The notes under the pieces were generated by a model, which was not told the DNA's origin, ran no database searches, and saw only the letters and a program-made list of their open reading frames with translations. From the NCBI RefSeq assembly GCF_017526105.1, contig NZ_CP071839.1, positions 5,161,001-5,225,000 of the forward strand: a stretch of 64,000 nucleotides of DNA. Reading direction: 5' to 3'. Position 1 is the stretch's first letter, and every line of letters starts with the position of its first letter. The position numbers were made by a program, and so were the translations under genes. Source of the stretch: Streptomyces cyanogenus. Lineage in GTDB: Bacteria; Actinomycetota; Actinomycetes; Streptomycetales; Streptomycetaceae. Shown here in pieces: positions 37,443 through 45,608 of this stretch.

Positions 37443-37961
37443 TCCGGGTCCGCCTGGGGCCTGCTGCCCGAGAGGCCTGCGGGAGTTCATCGGACTACTT
37501 CGGACGGCGACGTCCGCAAGACCCGGGCGAGGGGCACACGGCCGAGGCGAACATCGCCGCCACCGACTTGCGTAACCACGCCCTCGTGATGGGCCCGTAC
37601 GACAAGGCGACCCTTGAAGAAGACATACGCGACCGCTGTCAGCGCGGCTCTGGCCGCCGTCTTCTCGGGAAGCTGCTCTCAGGCGAGCGACGAGACGGAC
37701 GAGAAGAAGGCCGGCGTCCGCGACGAGCGAGCCGTCAAGCAGAGTGTCGAGCGGGCGTCCAGCGAGGTCCTCGCCATCCTGGCGGCAAGGTGACCCAGCC
37801 GGATGTTCGAGTCGTCGGATGCCGACTGGTCCGATCCCTACCCCACTGTGAGCATGTGGATCGAACCCGACGGCTTCTGGATGGACGCCATCCCTCACCC
37901 TGCTTCCCCGCGGACCGCTGAAGCGGCATGGAACAGTCACCCGAGGGGAAGAGAGCACGCG
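37443..37961 (+). pseudogene. Decayed second copy of the hydrolase-lipoprotein pair
   Basis: Three frames carry pieces of the preceding two genes. (1) About 37490-37650: SSSDYFG ... DLRNHALVMGPYDKATLEED, the tail of a DUF1023 hydrolase (compare SIKNQAAVVVGRYDKVQED). (2) 37614-37793, TTG start: a 59-residue lipoprotein N-terminus LKKTYATAVSAALAAVFSGS-C with lipobox SGSC. (3) After a frameshift, the bases AAGGTGACCCAGCCGG (37787-37802) are identical to 37080-37095 of the intact lipoprotein gene, and a third frame from 37803 (FESSDADWSDPYPTVSMWI) resembles its later part, so the middle is deleted. No stop separates frame 3 from the next gene. Confidence 0.72.
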
Positions 37962-39023
37962 ATGCAGAAGAAGTCCGGGCTCAGAGGCATCCACGCCGGC
38001 TGGTACGCGGGCGTGGCCGTGCTGGTCCTGGGGCTCGTGGCGGCCGTCCTGTACGGCTCCGGGGCGTACGACTCCTGGCGTGACGGCCGCTCGCTGGACG
38101 AGGCCTGCGACGGCACGCTGGCGCAGGACGGGCTGGCCGAGGCGCTGGGCTCCTCGCACCTGAGGGCCGAGCGGGGCGACCGCGGTGTCCTGGCCGGGTG
38201 CTTCGTCAAGACGTCCCCCGGGAGCGGACGCGCCGTGCGGATCACCCTGCGCTGGAGCACCGAGGACGCCCCCTCGGGCAGCCTGGTCTGGTACGACTCG
38301 GGCTGGAACGGGGTGCGGGCGCAGGCGGCACCGCTCGGGAACGGCTGGCCCGGCGTCGTCCGGTACGACGGAACCTGGCAGATCATGGTCGTGCTCGACT
38401 GTGCGAAGCAGAAGGACAAGGCGCTGGTCGCCTACGGTGATCTCTACGGCTCCTCCGGCGGGACCGCGGTCACCGGGCTCGGCCGGGTGACCACCGAGAC
38501 CGCACGGAACGCGGCCGGGAAGTACGGCTGCGAGGCGAAGGCCGGCCAGCCGCTCACCCGGGTGTCCACGGCCCGGGTCGGCAAGCCCGGCACGGCGAAA
38601 CCGCTCGGGCGGGCGCAGGGGTCGTGCGTGGCGCTGCGGGACACGTCGGTGGCGCGGAGCGGCACACCCTGGATCATGGAGTACCCGGCGGACCCGGGCG
38701 CCCCGCAGACCAACTGCTACCTGGTGACCGACGCGAAGAAGCCCGGCTATGGGCTGTACGCGTACTACGGCGCCGCCGCCAAGGACTTCGAGTCGACCGG
38801 GTTCGGCGGACTCGATCACGATTCCGTGGTGGCTACCGCGCCCTGTCCCCGGGCCGGCCACGAGGCGGTCTTCGCGGTCTACCGTCTCTACGACCCGGAC
38901 ACCCGCAGCGAACCGGTCGCGCACTACTCGGCCCCGTTCGCCCGGTCCGCGCTGAAGGCCTTCGCCGAGCACGAGGCGCACCAGCACGGCTGCGGCGACG
39001 TACGGATCACGGATCCGACGTGA
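37962..39023 (+). CDS. Membrane-anchored extracytoplasmic protein of unknown function
   Basis: 353 residues from ATG 37962 (CCCGAGGGGAAGAGAG upstream). A short basic N-terminus and one transmembrane helix (about 13-34, WYAGVAVLVLGLVAAVLYGS) anchor a long outer domain with six or more Cys (ACDG, AGCFVK, VLDCAK, KYGCEA, GSCVALRD, TNCYLV, ATAPCPR, HGCGDV) likely forming disulfides, organised as two similar halves each with a LDEACDGTLA- or GSCVALRDTS-like opening. No family recognised. The frame is open upstream into the pseudogene, so the start rests on the SD and the membrane anchor. Confidence 0.75.
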   Translation: MQKKSGLRGIHAGWYAGVAVLVLGLVAAVLYGSGAYDSWRDGRSLDEACDGTLAQDGLAEALGSSHLRAERGDRGVLAGCFVKTSPGSGRAVRITLRWSTEDAPSGSLVWYDSGWNGVRAQAAPLGNGWPGVVRYDGTWQIMVVLDCAKQKDKALVAYGDLYGSSGGTAVTGLGRVTTETARNAAGKYGCEAKAGQPLTRVSTARVGKPGTAKPLGRAQGSCVALRDTSVARSGTPWIMEYPADPGAPQTNCYLVTDAKKPGYGLYAYYGAAAKDFESTGFGGLDHDSVVATAPCPRAGHEAVFAVYRLYDPDTRSEPVAHYSAPFARSALKAFAEHEAHQHGCGDVRITDPT

Positions 39024-39455
39024 CCGCGGCCCCGGTTTGACCTACGTCACCTTCGGGGTAATCTCTTCGGCTCGATTGGCGGAGCCCCTGCCCCATATGG
39101 CAGACTGTCGGAGTTGCTCGGTCGAGTGTTGATGCTGCGCGCCTCCCGCCGGGAGGACCGGAAGCGAGTCCCACAGTACTCGTCGCCCTAACTGCCGCAA
39201 GGCAGCGCTGGGGCGGACGTACGGGAATCTTCCGGGAAGCGTGGGCGCGGCGCCGGCCAGGCACCCGGTGGGCCTTCCGCCCCCGGCTTGCGGTTCCGGA
39301 AGGGCCGTGTGCATTCCCGCAGGGATGTTCGAACAAGGGACATCTGTGTCAGCGGGAGCGCGACACGCCCGACCGCGTGGGTCGGAAGAACGAAGGCAGC
39401 AGACGGAATCCGCCGGGTTCCAGAGCGTAAGAAGAGACAGGACTACTGAGTAGCC
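39024..39455 (+). promoter_or_regulatory. S10 operon promoter and leader (432 bp, no gene)
   Basis: No credible gene. A candidate promoter TTGACC (39037-39042), 16 nt, TAATCT (39059-39064) would give a leader of about 385 nt. The leader contains, at 39361-39385, the 25-nt hairpin element shared with the rpsL leader. In many bacteria S10 leaders bind L4; whether this one does is unknown. Confidence 0.65.
39361..39385 (+). promoter_or_regulatory. Leader hairpin shared with the rpsL leader
   Basis: Matches 21738-21762 at 24 of 25 positions; core CCGACC-GCGTG-GGTCGG. Ends 70 nt before the rpsJ ATG. Confidence 0.7.
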
Positions 39456-39764
39456 ATGGCGGGACAGAAGATCCGCATCCGGCTCAAGGCCTACGACCAC
39501 GAGGTCATCGACTCCTCGGCGAAGAAGATCGTCGAGACGGTGACCCGCACTGGTGCGTCGGTCGCGGGCCCGGTGCCGCTGCCCACTGAGAAGAACGTGT
39601 ACTGCGTCATCAAGTCGCCGCACAAGTACAAGGACTCGCGCGAGCACTTCGAGATGCGCACGCACAAGCGCCTGATCGACATCCTCGACCCGACCCCCAA
39701 GACCGTTGACTCTCTGATGCGACTCGACCTCCCGGCCGGTGTCGACATCGAGATCAAGCTCTGA
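39456..39764 (+). CDS. rpsJ: Ribosomal protein S10 (NusE)
   Basis: 30S head protein, also the NusG/NusB partner in antitermination. 102 residues, standard length: MAGQKIRIRLKAYDHEVIDS, PLPTEKNVYCVIKSPHKYK and the motif REHFEMRTHKRLIDI. First gene of the S10 operon; 16 nt before rplC. Confidence 0.98.
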   Translation: MAGQKIRIRLKAYDHEVIDSSAKKIVETVTRTGASVAGPVPLPTEKNVYCVIKSPHKYKDSREHFEMRTHKRLIDILDPTPKTVDSLMRLDLPAGVDIEIKL

Positions 39765-39780
39765 GGCTGGTGGGCTGAGA

Positions 39781-40425
39781 ATGGCTAAGCAGATCAAGGG
39801 CATCCTGGGCGAGAAGCTCGGCATGACGCAGGTGTGGGACGAGAACAACCGTGTTGTTCCGGTCACCGTCGTCAAGGCCGGCCCCAACGTCGTCACCCAG
39901 GTCCGTACCAACGACACTGACGGCTACGAGTCGGTCCAGATCGCCTTCGGCGAGATCGACCCGCGCAAGGTGAACAAGCCCCTCAAGGGCCACTTCGCCA
40001 AGGCCGACGTCACCCCGCGTCGTCACCTCGTCGAGATCCGCACCGCGGACGCCTCCGAGTACACGCTCGGCCAGGAGATCACCGCTGCGGTGTTCGAGGC
40101 CGGTACCAAGGTCGACGTCACCGGCAAGAGCAAGGGCAAGGGCTTCGCCGGTGTCATGAAGCGCCACAACTTCCGTGGCCTCGGCGCCGGACACGGCACC
40201 CAGCGCAAGCACCGCTCTCCCGGTTCCATCGGTGGCTGCGCCACCCCGGGCCGTGTGTTCAAGGGCCTCCGCATGGCGGGTCGCATGGGCAACGAGCGGG
40301 TCACCACCCAGAACCTGACCGTCCACGCCGTTGACGCGGAGAAGGGTCTGCTGCTCATCAAGGGCGCGGTTCCCGGTCCGAACGGCGGCCTCGTCCTGGT
40401 CCGCACCGCGGCCAAGGGGGCCTGA
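39781..40425 (+). CDS. rplC: Ribosomal protein L3
   Basis: Early-assembling 50S protein whose long loop reaches the peptidyl-transferase centre. 214 residues from ATG 39781: MAKQIKGILGEKLGMTQVWD, then the loop FRGLGAGHGTQRKHRSPGSI near residues 128-147 and RMAGRMGNERVTTQNL. The frame extends upstream to 39739 inside rpsJ, but the ATG after GGCTGAGA gives the standard protein. Confidence 0.98.
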   Translation: MAKQIKGILGEKLGMTQVWDENNRVVPVTVVKAGPNVVTQVRTNDTDGYESVQIAFGEIDPRKVNKPLKGHFAKADVTPRRHLVEIRTADASEYTLGQEITAAVFEAGTKVDVTGKSKGKGFAGVMKRHNFRGLGAGHGTQRKHRSPGSIGGCATPGRVFKGLRMAGRMGNERVTTQNLTVHAVDAEKGLLLIKGAVPGPNGGLVLVRTAAKGA

Positions 40426-40433
40426 GGTAACCG

Positions 40434-41084
40434 ATGAGCACTGTTGACATCCTTTCGCCGGCTGGCGAGAAGGCCGGTTCCGTCGAGCTCCCCGCGGAGA
40501 TCTTCGACGCCAAGGTCAGCGTTCCGCTGATCCACCAGGTCGTCGTCGCGCAGCTGGCCGCTGCCCGCCAGGGCACGCACAAGACCAAGACCCGCGGTGA
40601 AGTCCGTGGTGGTGGCAAGAAGCCGTACCGCCAGAAGGGCACCGGTCGCGCCCGTCAGGGTTCGACCCGCGCGCCGCAGTTCGCCGGTGGTGGCGTCGTC
40701 CACGGCCCGCAGCCGCGTGACTACTCGCAGCGCACCCCGAAGAAGATGAAGGCCGCCGCCCTGCGCGGTGCCCTCACCGACCGGGCGCGTCACAACCGCA
40801 TCCACGTCGTCTCCGGCGTGGTCGAGGGTGACATCTCCACGAAGGCCGCCAAGAGCCTGTTCGGCAAGATCTCGGAGCGCAAGAACCTGCTCCTGGTCGC
40901 CGAGCGCTCCGACGAGGCCGCGTGGCTGTCCGCCCGCAACCTGCCCCAGGTCCACATCCTGGAGCCGGGCCAGCTGAACACGTACGACGTTCTCGTCTCG
41001 GACGACGTGGTCTTCACCCAGGCCGCTTTCGAGTCCTTCGTCGCCGGCCCGAAGGCCAACGACACCGAAGGGAGCGAGGTCTGA
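40434..41084 (+). CDS. rplD: Ribosomal protein L4
   Basis: Lines the exit tunnel; in several bacteria it represses the S10 operon. 216 residues. The extended loop with HKTKTRGEVRGGGKKPYRQK and GTGRARQGSTRAPQF (residues about 45-80) is intact. Its stop shares one base with the rplW start (TGATG). Confidence 0.98.
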   Translation: MSTVDILSPAGEKAGSVELPAEIFDAKVSVPLIHQVVVAQLAAARQGTHKTKTRGEVRGGGKKPYRQKGTGRARQGSTRAPQFAGGGVVHGPQPRDYSQRTPKKMKAAALRGALTDRARHNRIHVVSGVVEGDISTKAAKSLFGKISERKNLLLVAERSDEAAWLSARNLPQVHILEPGQLNTYDVLVSDDVVFTQAAFESFVAGPKANDTEGSEV

Positions 41085-41503
41085 TGGCCATCCGTCACCC
41101 CGCTATCGCCTCGAAGGCCGCCAAGGCCGCCAAGGCCGCGCGCGTCGCCAAGGCGCGTCGCCACGCCACCGAGGGCAAGAACACCGTCGAGACCCCGCTC
41201 AGCAAGTCGTACACGGACCCCCGTGACGTCCTGCTGAAGCCGGTCGTCTCCGAGAAGAGCTACGCGCTCCTCGACGAGAACAAGTACACGTTCATCGTCG
41301 ACCCGAACGCCAACAAGACCCAGATCAAGCAGGCCGTCCAGGCGGTCTTCGACGTCAAGGTCACCGGGGTCAACACGATCAACCGCCAGGGCAAGCGCAA
41401 GCGGACCCGCACCGGGTTCGGCCAGCGCGCCGCCACCAAGCGCGCGATCGTGACCCTCGCCGAGGGCGACCGTATCGACATCTTCGGCGGTCCGACCGCG
41501 TAA
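41084..41503 (+). CDS. rplW: Ribosomal protein L23
   Basis: Tunnel-exit protein, docking site for SRP and trigger factor. 139 residues: a lysine/alanine-rich N-terminal extension of about 40 residues (KAAKAAKAARVAKARRHA) precedes the usual L23 core (DPRDVLLKPVVSEKSYALLD, YTFIVDPNANKTQIKQAV). The extension is characteristic of Streptomyces. One-base overlap with rplD. Confidence 0.97.
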   Translation: MAIRHPAIASKAAKAAKAARVAKARRHATEGKNTVETPLSKSYTDPRDVLLKPVVSEKSYALLDENKYTFIVDPNANKTQIKQAVQAVFDVKVTGVNTINRQGKRKRTRTGFGQRAATKRAIVTLAEGDRIDIFGGPTA

Positions 41504-41541
41504 GCGGGTCGGATCGTCCGATATCGGACGAGGACTGAGAA

Positions 41542-42378
41542 ATGGGAATCCGCAAGTACAAGCCGACTACGCCGGGCCGTCGTGGCGCCAGCGTCGCCGA
41601 CTTCGTCGAGGTCACGCGGTCCACGCCGGAGAAGTCGCTGGTCCGCCCGCTGCACAGCAAGGGCGGCCGTAACAACGCCGGTCGTGTGACCGTTCGCCAC
41701 CAGGGTGGCGGACACAAGCGCGCCTACCGCGTGATCGACTTCCGTCGTCACGACAAGGACGGCGTGCCGGCGAAGGTCGCGCACATCGAGTACGACCCCA
41801 ACCGCACCGCGCGCATCGCGCTGCTGCACTACGCCGACGGCGAGAAGCGCTACATCCTCGCCCCGCGCAACCTGCAGCAGGGCGACCGCGTCGAGAACGG
41901 TCCCGGGGCCGACATCAAGCCGGGCAACAACCTGGCCCTCCGCAACATCCCGGTCGGTACCACGATCCACGCGATCGAGCTCCGTCCCGGTGGCGGTGCC
42001 AAGTTCGCCCGTTCCGCCGGTGCCTCCGTGCAGCTGCTCGCGAAGGAGGGCGCCTACGCCCACCTGCGCATGCCGTCCGGTGAGATCCGCCTGGTCGACG
42101 TGCGCTGCCGCGCCACCGTCGGCGAGGTCGGCAACGCCGAGCAGAGCAACATCAACTGGGGCAAGGCGGGCCGCAAGCGGTGGCTGGGCGTTCGCCCGAC
42201 CGTCCGTGGTGTGGTCATGAACCCGGTTGACCACCCGCACGGTGGTGGTGAGGGCCGGACCTCCGGTGGTCGCCACCCTGTGTCCCCGTGGGGCAAGAAG
42301 GAAGGCCGTACTCGTTCGCCCAAGAAGGCGTCGAACAAGTACATCGTCCGCCGCCGCAAGACGAACAAGAAGCGCTAA
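41542..42378 (+). CDS. rplB: Ribosomal protein L2
   Basis: Needed for subunit association and peptidyl-transferase assembly. 278 residues: MGIRKYKPTTPGRRGASVAD, RHQGGGHKRAYRVIDFRR, the OB and SH3-like domains, and the C-terminal VMNPVDHPHGGGEGRTSGGR with the conserved His near the catalytic centre. Confidence 0.98.
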   Translation: MGIRKYKPTTPGRRGASVADFVEVTRSTPEKSLVRPLHSKGGRNNAGRVTVRHQGGGHKRAYRVIDFRRHDKDGVPAKVAHIEYDPNRTARIALLHYADGEKRYILAPRNLQQGDRVENGPGADIKPGNNLALRNIPVGTTIHAIELRPGGGAKFARSAGASVQLLAKEGAYAHLRMPSGEIRLVDVRCRATVGEVGNAEQSNINWGKAGRKRWLGVRPTVRGVVMNPVDHPHGGGEGRTSGGRHPVSPWGKKEGRTRSPKKASNKYIVRRRKTNKKR

Positions 42379-42390
42379 GGACGGGTTGAG

Positions 42391-42672
42391 ATGCCTCGTA
42401 GCTTGAAGAAGGGACCCTTCGTCGACGACCACCTGATCAAGAAGGTGGACGCCCAGAACGAAGCGGGCTCTAAGAACGTCATCAAGACCTGGTCCCGTCG
42501 CTCGATGATCGTCCCGGCCATGCTCGGTCACACGATCGCGGTGCACAACGGCAAGACCCACATCCCGGTGTTCGTCACCGAGTCGATGGTCGGCCACAAG
42601 CTCGGCGAGTTCTCGCCGACGCGCACCTTCCGGGGCCACGTCAAGGAAGACCGGAAGTCGAAGCGCCGCTAG
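42391..42672 (+). CDS. rpsS: Ribosomal protein S19
   Basis: 30S head protein that bridges to the 50S subunit with S13. 93 residues: MPRSLKKGPFVDDHLIKKVD, RRSMIVPAMLGHTIAVHNGK, LGEFSPTRTFRGH. Twelve nt after rplB. Confidence 0.98.
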   Translation: MPRSLKKGPFVDDHLIKKVDAQNEAGSKNVIKTWSRRSMIVPAMLGHTIAVHNGKTHIPVFVTESMVGHKLGEFSPTRTFRGHVKEDRKSKRR

Positions 42673-42715
42673 CAGCGGATCGCATTCAGACACGTAAGTA
42701 ACTGAAGGGACAACC

Positions 42716-43063
42716 ATGGAAGCCAGGGCCCAGGCGCGGTACATCCGCGTCACGCCCATGAAGGCCCGCCGCGTGGTGGACCTCATCCGTGGCATGGACG
42801 CCACGGAGGCCCAGGCCGTCCTGCGATTCGCTCCGCAGGCCGCCTCGGTGCCGGTGGGCAAGGTGCTGGACAGCGCCATTGCCAACGCCGCGCACAACTA
42901 CGACCACACCGATGTCGACAGCCTCTTCGTTTCCGAGGCCTACGTCGACGAGGGCCCGACCCTGAAGCGGTTCCGTCCGCGTGCCCAGGGCCGTGCCTAC
43001 CGGATCCGCAAGCGGACCAGCCACATCACCGTGGTCGTCAGCAGCAAGGAAGGAACCCGGTAA
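42716..43063 (+). CDS. rplV: Ribosomal protein L22
   Basis: Contacts all domains of 23S rRNA and forms the tunnel constriction with L4. 115 residues: ARYIRVTPMKARRVVDLIRG at the start and a C-terminal hairpin LKRFRPRAQGRAYRIRKRTS typical of macrolide-sensitive L22. The stop shares one base with the rpsC ATG (TAATG). Confidence 0.98.
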   Translation: MEARAQARYIRVTPMKARRVVDLIRGMDATEAQAVLRFAPQAASVPVGKVLDSAIANAAHNYDHTDVDSLFVSEAYVDEGPTLKRFRPRAQGRAYRIRKRTSHITVVVSSKEGTR

Positions 43064-43884
43064 TGGGCCAGAAGGTAAACCCGCACGGGTTCCGGCTCGG
43101 TGTCACGACCGACTTCAAGTCGCGTTGGTACGCCGACAAGCTGTACAAGGACTACGTCAAGGAAGACGTCGCCATCCGTCGGATGATGACGTCCGGCATG
43201 GAGCGCGCCGGCATCTCCAAGGTCGAGATCGAGCGCACCCGTGACCGCGTGCGTGTGGACATCCACACCGCTCGTCCGGGCATCGTGATCGGCCGCCGTG
43301 GCGCCGAGGCCGACCGCATCCGCGGTGACCTCGAGAAGCTCACGGGCAAGCAGGTCCAGCTGAACATCCTCGAGGTCAAGAACCCCGAGACCGACGCTCA
43401 GCTCGTGGCCCAGGCCGTCGCCGAGCAGCTCTCCTCCCGCGTCTCCTTCCGTCGGGCCATGCGCAAGAGCATGCAGTCCGCCATGAAGGCCGGCGCCAAG
43501 GGCATCAAGATCCAGTGCGGTGGCCGCCTCGGCGGCGCCGAGATGTCCCGCTCGGAGTTCTACCGCGAGGGCCGCGTGCCCCTGCACACGCTCCGTGCGA
43601 ACGTGGACTACGGCTTCTTCGAGGCCAAGACGACCTTCGGCCGCATCGGCGTGAAGGTCTGGATCTACAAGGGCGACGTCAAGAACATCGCCGAGGTCCG
43701 CGCCGAGAACGCTGCCGCCCGTGCGGGTAACCGCCCGGCCCGCGGTGGCGCCGACCGCCCGGCCCGTGGTGGCCGCGGTGGCGAGCGGCGCGGTCGCAAG
43801 CCGCAGCAGGCTGCCGGCGCCGAGGCCCCCAAGGCCGAGGCTCCCGCCGCCGCTCCGGCTGAGAGCACCGGAACGGAGGCCTGA
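43063..43884 (+). CDS. rpsC: Ribosomal protein S3
   Basis: mRNA-entry helicase protein of the 30S head. 273 residues. N-terminal MGQKVNPHGFRLGVTTDFKS, KH domain with HTARPGIVIGRRGAEADRIR, and the C-terminal S3 domain (KGIKIQCGGRLGGAEMSR, VKVWIYKGD). The last 60 residues are a low-complexity Arg/Gly then Ala/Pro/Glu tail typical of actinobacteria. Coupled to rplV by a one-base overlap. Confidence 0.98.
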   Translation: MGQKVNPHGFRLGVTTDFKSRWYADKLYKDYVKEDVAIRRMMTSGMERAGISKVEIERTRDRVRVDIHTARPGIVIGRRGAEADRIRGDLEKLTGKQVQLNILEVKNPETDAQLVAQAVAEQLSSRVSFRRAMRKSMQSAMKAGAKGIKIQCGGRLGGAEMSRSEFYREGRVPLHTLRANVDYGFFEAKTTFGRIGVKVWIYKGDVKNIAEVRAENAAARAGNRPARGGADRPARGGRGGERRGRKPQQAAGAEAPKAEAPAAAPAESTGTEA

Positions 43885-43889
43885 CCGTC

Positions 43890-44309
43890 ATGCTGATCCC
43901 CCGTAGGGTCAAGCACCGCAAGCAGCACCACCCGAAGCGCAACGGTATGTCCAAGGGTGGAACGCAGGTTGCGTTCGGCGAGTACGGCATCCAGGCGCTG
44001 ACCCCGGCCTACGTGACGAACCGCCAGATCGAGGCGGCTCGTATCGCGATGACCCGCCACATCAAGCGTGGCGGCAAGGTCTGGATCAACATCTACCCGG
44101 ACCGTCCCCTCACCAAGAAGCCGGCCGAGACCCGCATGGGTTCCGGTAAGGGTTCTCCGGAGTGGTGGATCGCCAACGTCAAGCCCGGACGTGTGATGTT
44201 CGAGCTGTCGTACCCCAACGAGAAGATCGCCCGTGAGGCGCTCACGCGTGCGGCCCACAAGCTGCCGATGAAGTGCCGGATCGTCAAGCGCGAGGCAGGT
44301 GAAGCGTGA
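43890..44309 (+). CDS. rplP: Ribosomal protein L16
   Basis: Sits at the base of the A-site tRNA channel of the 50S subunit. 139 residues: MLIPRRVKHRKQHHPKRNGM, GEYGIQALTPAYVTNRQIEA, and the signature ETRMGSGKGSPEWWIANVKP. The stop overlaps the rpmC start (TGATG). Confidence 0.98.
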   Translation: MLIPRRVKHRKQHHPKRNGMSKGGTQVAFGEYGIQALTPAYVTNRQIEAARIAMTRHIKRGGKVWINIYPDRPLTKKPAETRMGSGKGSPEWWIANVKPGRVMFELSYPNEKIAREALTRAAHKLPMKCRIVKREAGEA

Positions 44310-44533
44310 TGTCGGCCGGTACCAAGGCGTCCGAGCTGCGCGAGCTGGGCAACGAGGAGCTTCTGGCGAAGCTCCGCGAGGCCAAGGAAGAGCTGTTCAA
44401 CCTCCGCTTCCAGGCGGCGACGGGTCAGCTCGAGAACCACGGTCGGCTGAAGGCCGTCCGCAAGGACATCGCGCGGATCTACACCCTGATGCGTGAGCGC
44501 GAGCTGGGCATCGAGACGGTGGAGAGCGCCTGA
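44309..44533 (+). CDS. rpmC: Ribosomal protein L29
   Basis: Small helical protein near the tunnel exit. 74 residues from ATG 44309, overlapping the rplP stop by one base; a GTG one codon upstream is also possible. Contains ELRELGNEELLAKLREAKEE, LFNLRFQAATGQLENHGRLK and the motif VRKDIARIYTLMRER. One-base overlap with rpsQ. Confidence 0.97.
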   Translation: MSAGTKASELRELGNEELLAKLREAKEELFNLRFQAATGQLENHGRLKAVRKDIARIYTLMRERELGIETVESA

Positions 44534-44817
44534 TGAGCGAGAGCAACGTGACTGAGAACACCGAAGCCCGAGGCTTCCGCAAGACCCGTGAGGGTCTGGT
44601 CGTCAGCGACAAGATGGACAAGACCGTCGTCGTCGCCGTCGAGGACCGTGTGAAGCACGCGCTGTACGGCAAGGTCATCCGCCGTACGAACAAGCTCAAG
44701 GCCCACGACGAGCAGAACGCTGCGGGCGTCGGCGACCGCGTCCTCCTCATGGAGACCCGGCCGCTGTCCGCGACGAAGCGCTGGCGCGTCGTCGAGATCC
44801 TCGAGAAGGCCAAGTAA
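44533..44817 (+). CDS. rpsQ: Ribosomal protein S17
   Basis: Primary 16S rRNA-binding OB-fold protein. 94 residues: MSESNVTENTEARGFRKTRE, then VVSDKMDKTVVVAVEDRVKH and VGDRVLLMETRPLSATKRW. Two strong hairpins follow before rplN, so this is probably the end of an S10 transcription or processing segment. Confidence 0.98.
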   Translation: MSESNVTENTEARGFRKTREGLVVSDKMDKTVVVAVEDRVKHALYGKVIRRTNKLKAHDEQNAAGVGDRVLLMETRPLSATKRWRVVEILEKAK

Positions 44818-44819
44818 TT

Positions 44820-44885
44820 CCTGCGGGGCAAACCCCGCAGGTCAGTTCCGCCAGGCTCCGGGGGCCGCTGAGAGGCGGCCCCCGG
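44820..44885 (+). terminator. Tandem perfect hairpins between rpsQ and rplN
   Basis: Hairpin 1: CCTGCGGGG (44820-44828) with CCCCGCAGG (44833-44841), loop CAAA. Hairpin 2: CCGGGGGCCGC (44858-44868) with GCGGCCCCCGG (44875-44885), 6-nt loop. Neither has a U-tract. They mark the S10/spc boundary and may attenuate or protect mRNA. Confidence 0.65.
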
Positions 44886-44913
44886 GGAACCGGCAGACGA
44901 TCAGGAGATAGAC

Positions 44914-45282
44914 GTGATCCAGCAGGAGTCGCGACTGCGTGTCGCCGACAACACTGGTGCGAAGGAGATCCTTTGCATCCGTGTGCTCGGTGGCTCCGGT
45001 CGCCGCTACGCGGGCATCGGTGACGTCATCGTCGCCACCGTGAAGGACGCGATCCCCGGTGGCAACGTGAAGAAGGGTGACGTCGTCAAGGCGGTCATCG
45101 TTCGCACCGTCAAGGAGCGCCGCCGTCCGGACGGCTCGTACATCCGCTTCGACGAGAACGCCGCCGTCATTCTGAAGAACGACGGCGACCCTCGCGGCAC
45201 CCGCATCTTCGGCCCGGTCGGCCGTGAGCTGCGCGAGAAGAAGTTCATGAAGATCATCTCGCTCGCGCCGGAGGTGCTGTAA
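44914..45282 (+). CDS. rplN: Ribosomal protein L14
   Basis: 50S protein that contributes an intersubunit bridge. 122 residues from GTG 44914 (ATCAGGAGATAG upstream): MIQQESRLRVADNTGAKEIL, CIRVLGGSGRRYAGIGDVIV, and the L14 signature region ending FGPVGRELREKKFMKIISLA. First gene after the tandem hairpins; two nt before rplX. Confidence 0.98.
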   Translation: MIQQESRLRVADNTGAKEILCIRVLGGSGRRYAGIGDVIVATVKDAIPGGNVKKGDVVKAVIVRTVKERRRPDGSYIRFDENAAVILKNDGDPRGTRIFGPVGRELREKKFMKIISLAPEVL

Positions 45283-45284
45283 GC

Positions 45285-45608
45285 ATGAAGATCAAGAAGG
45301 GCGACCTGGTCCAGGTCATCACCGGTAAGGACAAGGGCAAGCAGGGCAAGGTCATCGCGGCCTACCCCCGCGAGGACCGTGTCCTGGTCGAGGGTGTCAA
45401 CCGGGTCAAGAAGCACACCAAGGCCGGTCCGACCGCCAGCGGTTCCCAGGCCGGCGGCATCGTGACCACCGAGGCCCCGATCCACGTGTCCAACGTTCAG
45501 CTGGTCGTGGAGAAGGACGGCCAGAAGGTCGTCACGCGTGTCGGTTACCGCTTCGACGAAGAGGGCAACAAGATCCGCGTTGCCAAGCGGACGGGTGAGG
45601 ACATCTGA
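45285..45608 (+). CDS. rplX: Ribosomal protein L24
   Basis: Initiates 50S assembly. 107 residues with an N-terminal KOW motif (KKGDLVQVITGKDKGKQGKV) and VEGVNRVKKHTKA. One-base overlap with rplE (TGATG). Confidence 0.98.
   Translation: MKIKKGDLVQVITGKDKGKQGKVIAAYPREDRVLVEGVNRVKKHTKAGPTASGSQAGGIVTTEAPIHVSNVQLVVEKDGQKVVTRVGYRFDEEGNKIRVAKRTGEDI

Noticed and set aside
26212..39455. Integrated element (attachment sites, integrase) in the accessory block
   Set aside because: No integrase, transposase, tRNA target or direct-repeat boundary was seen, and base composition matches the surroundings.
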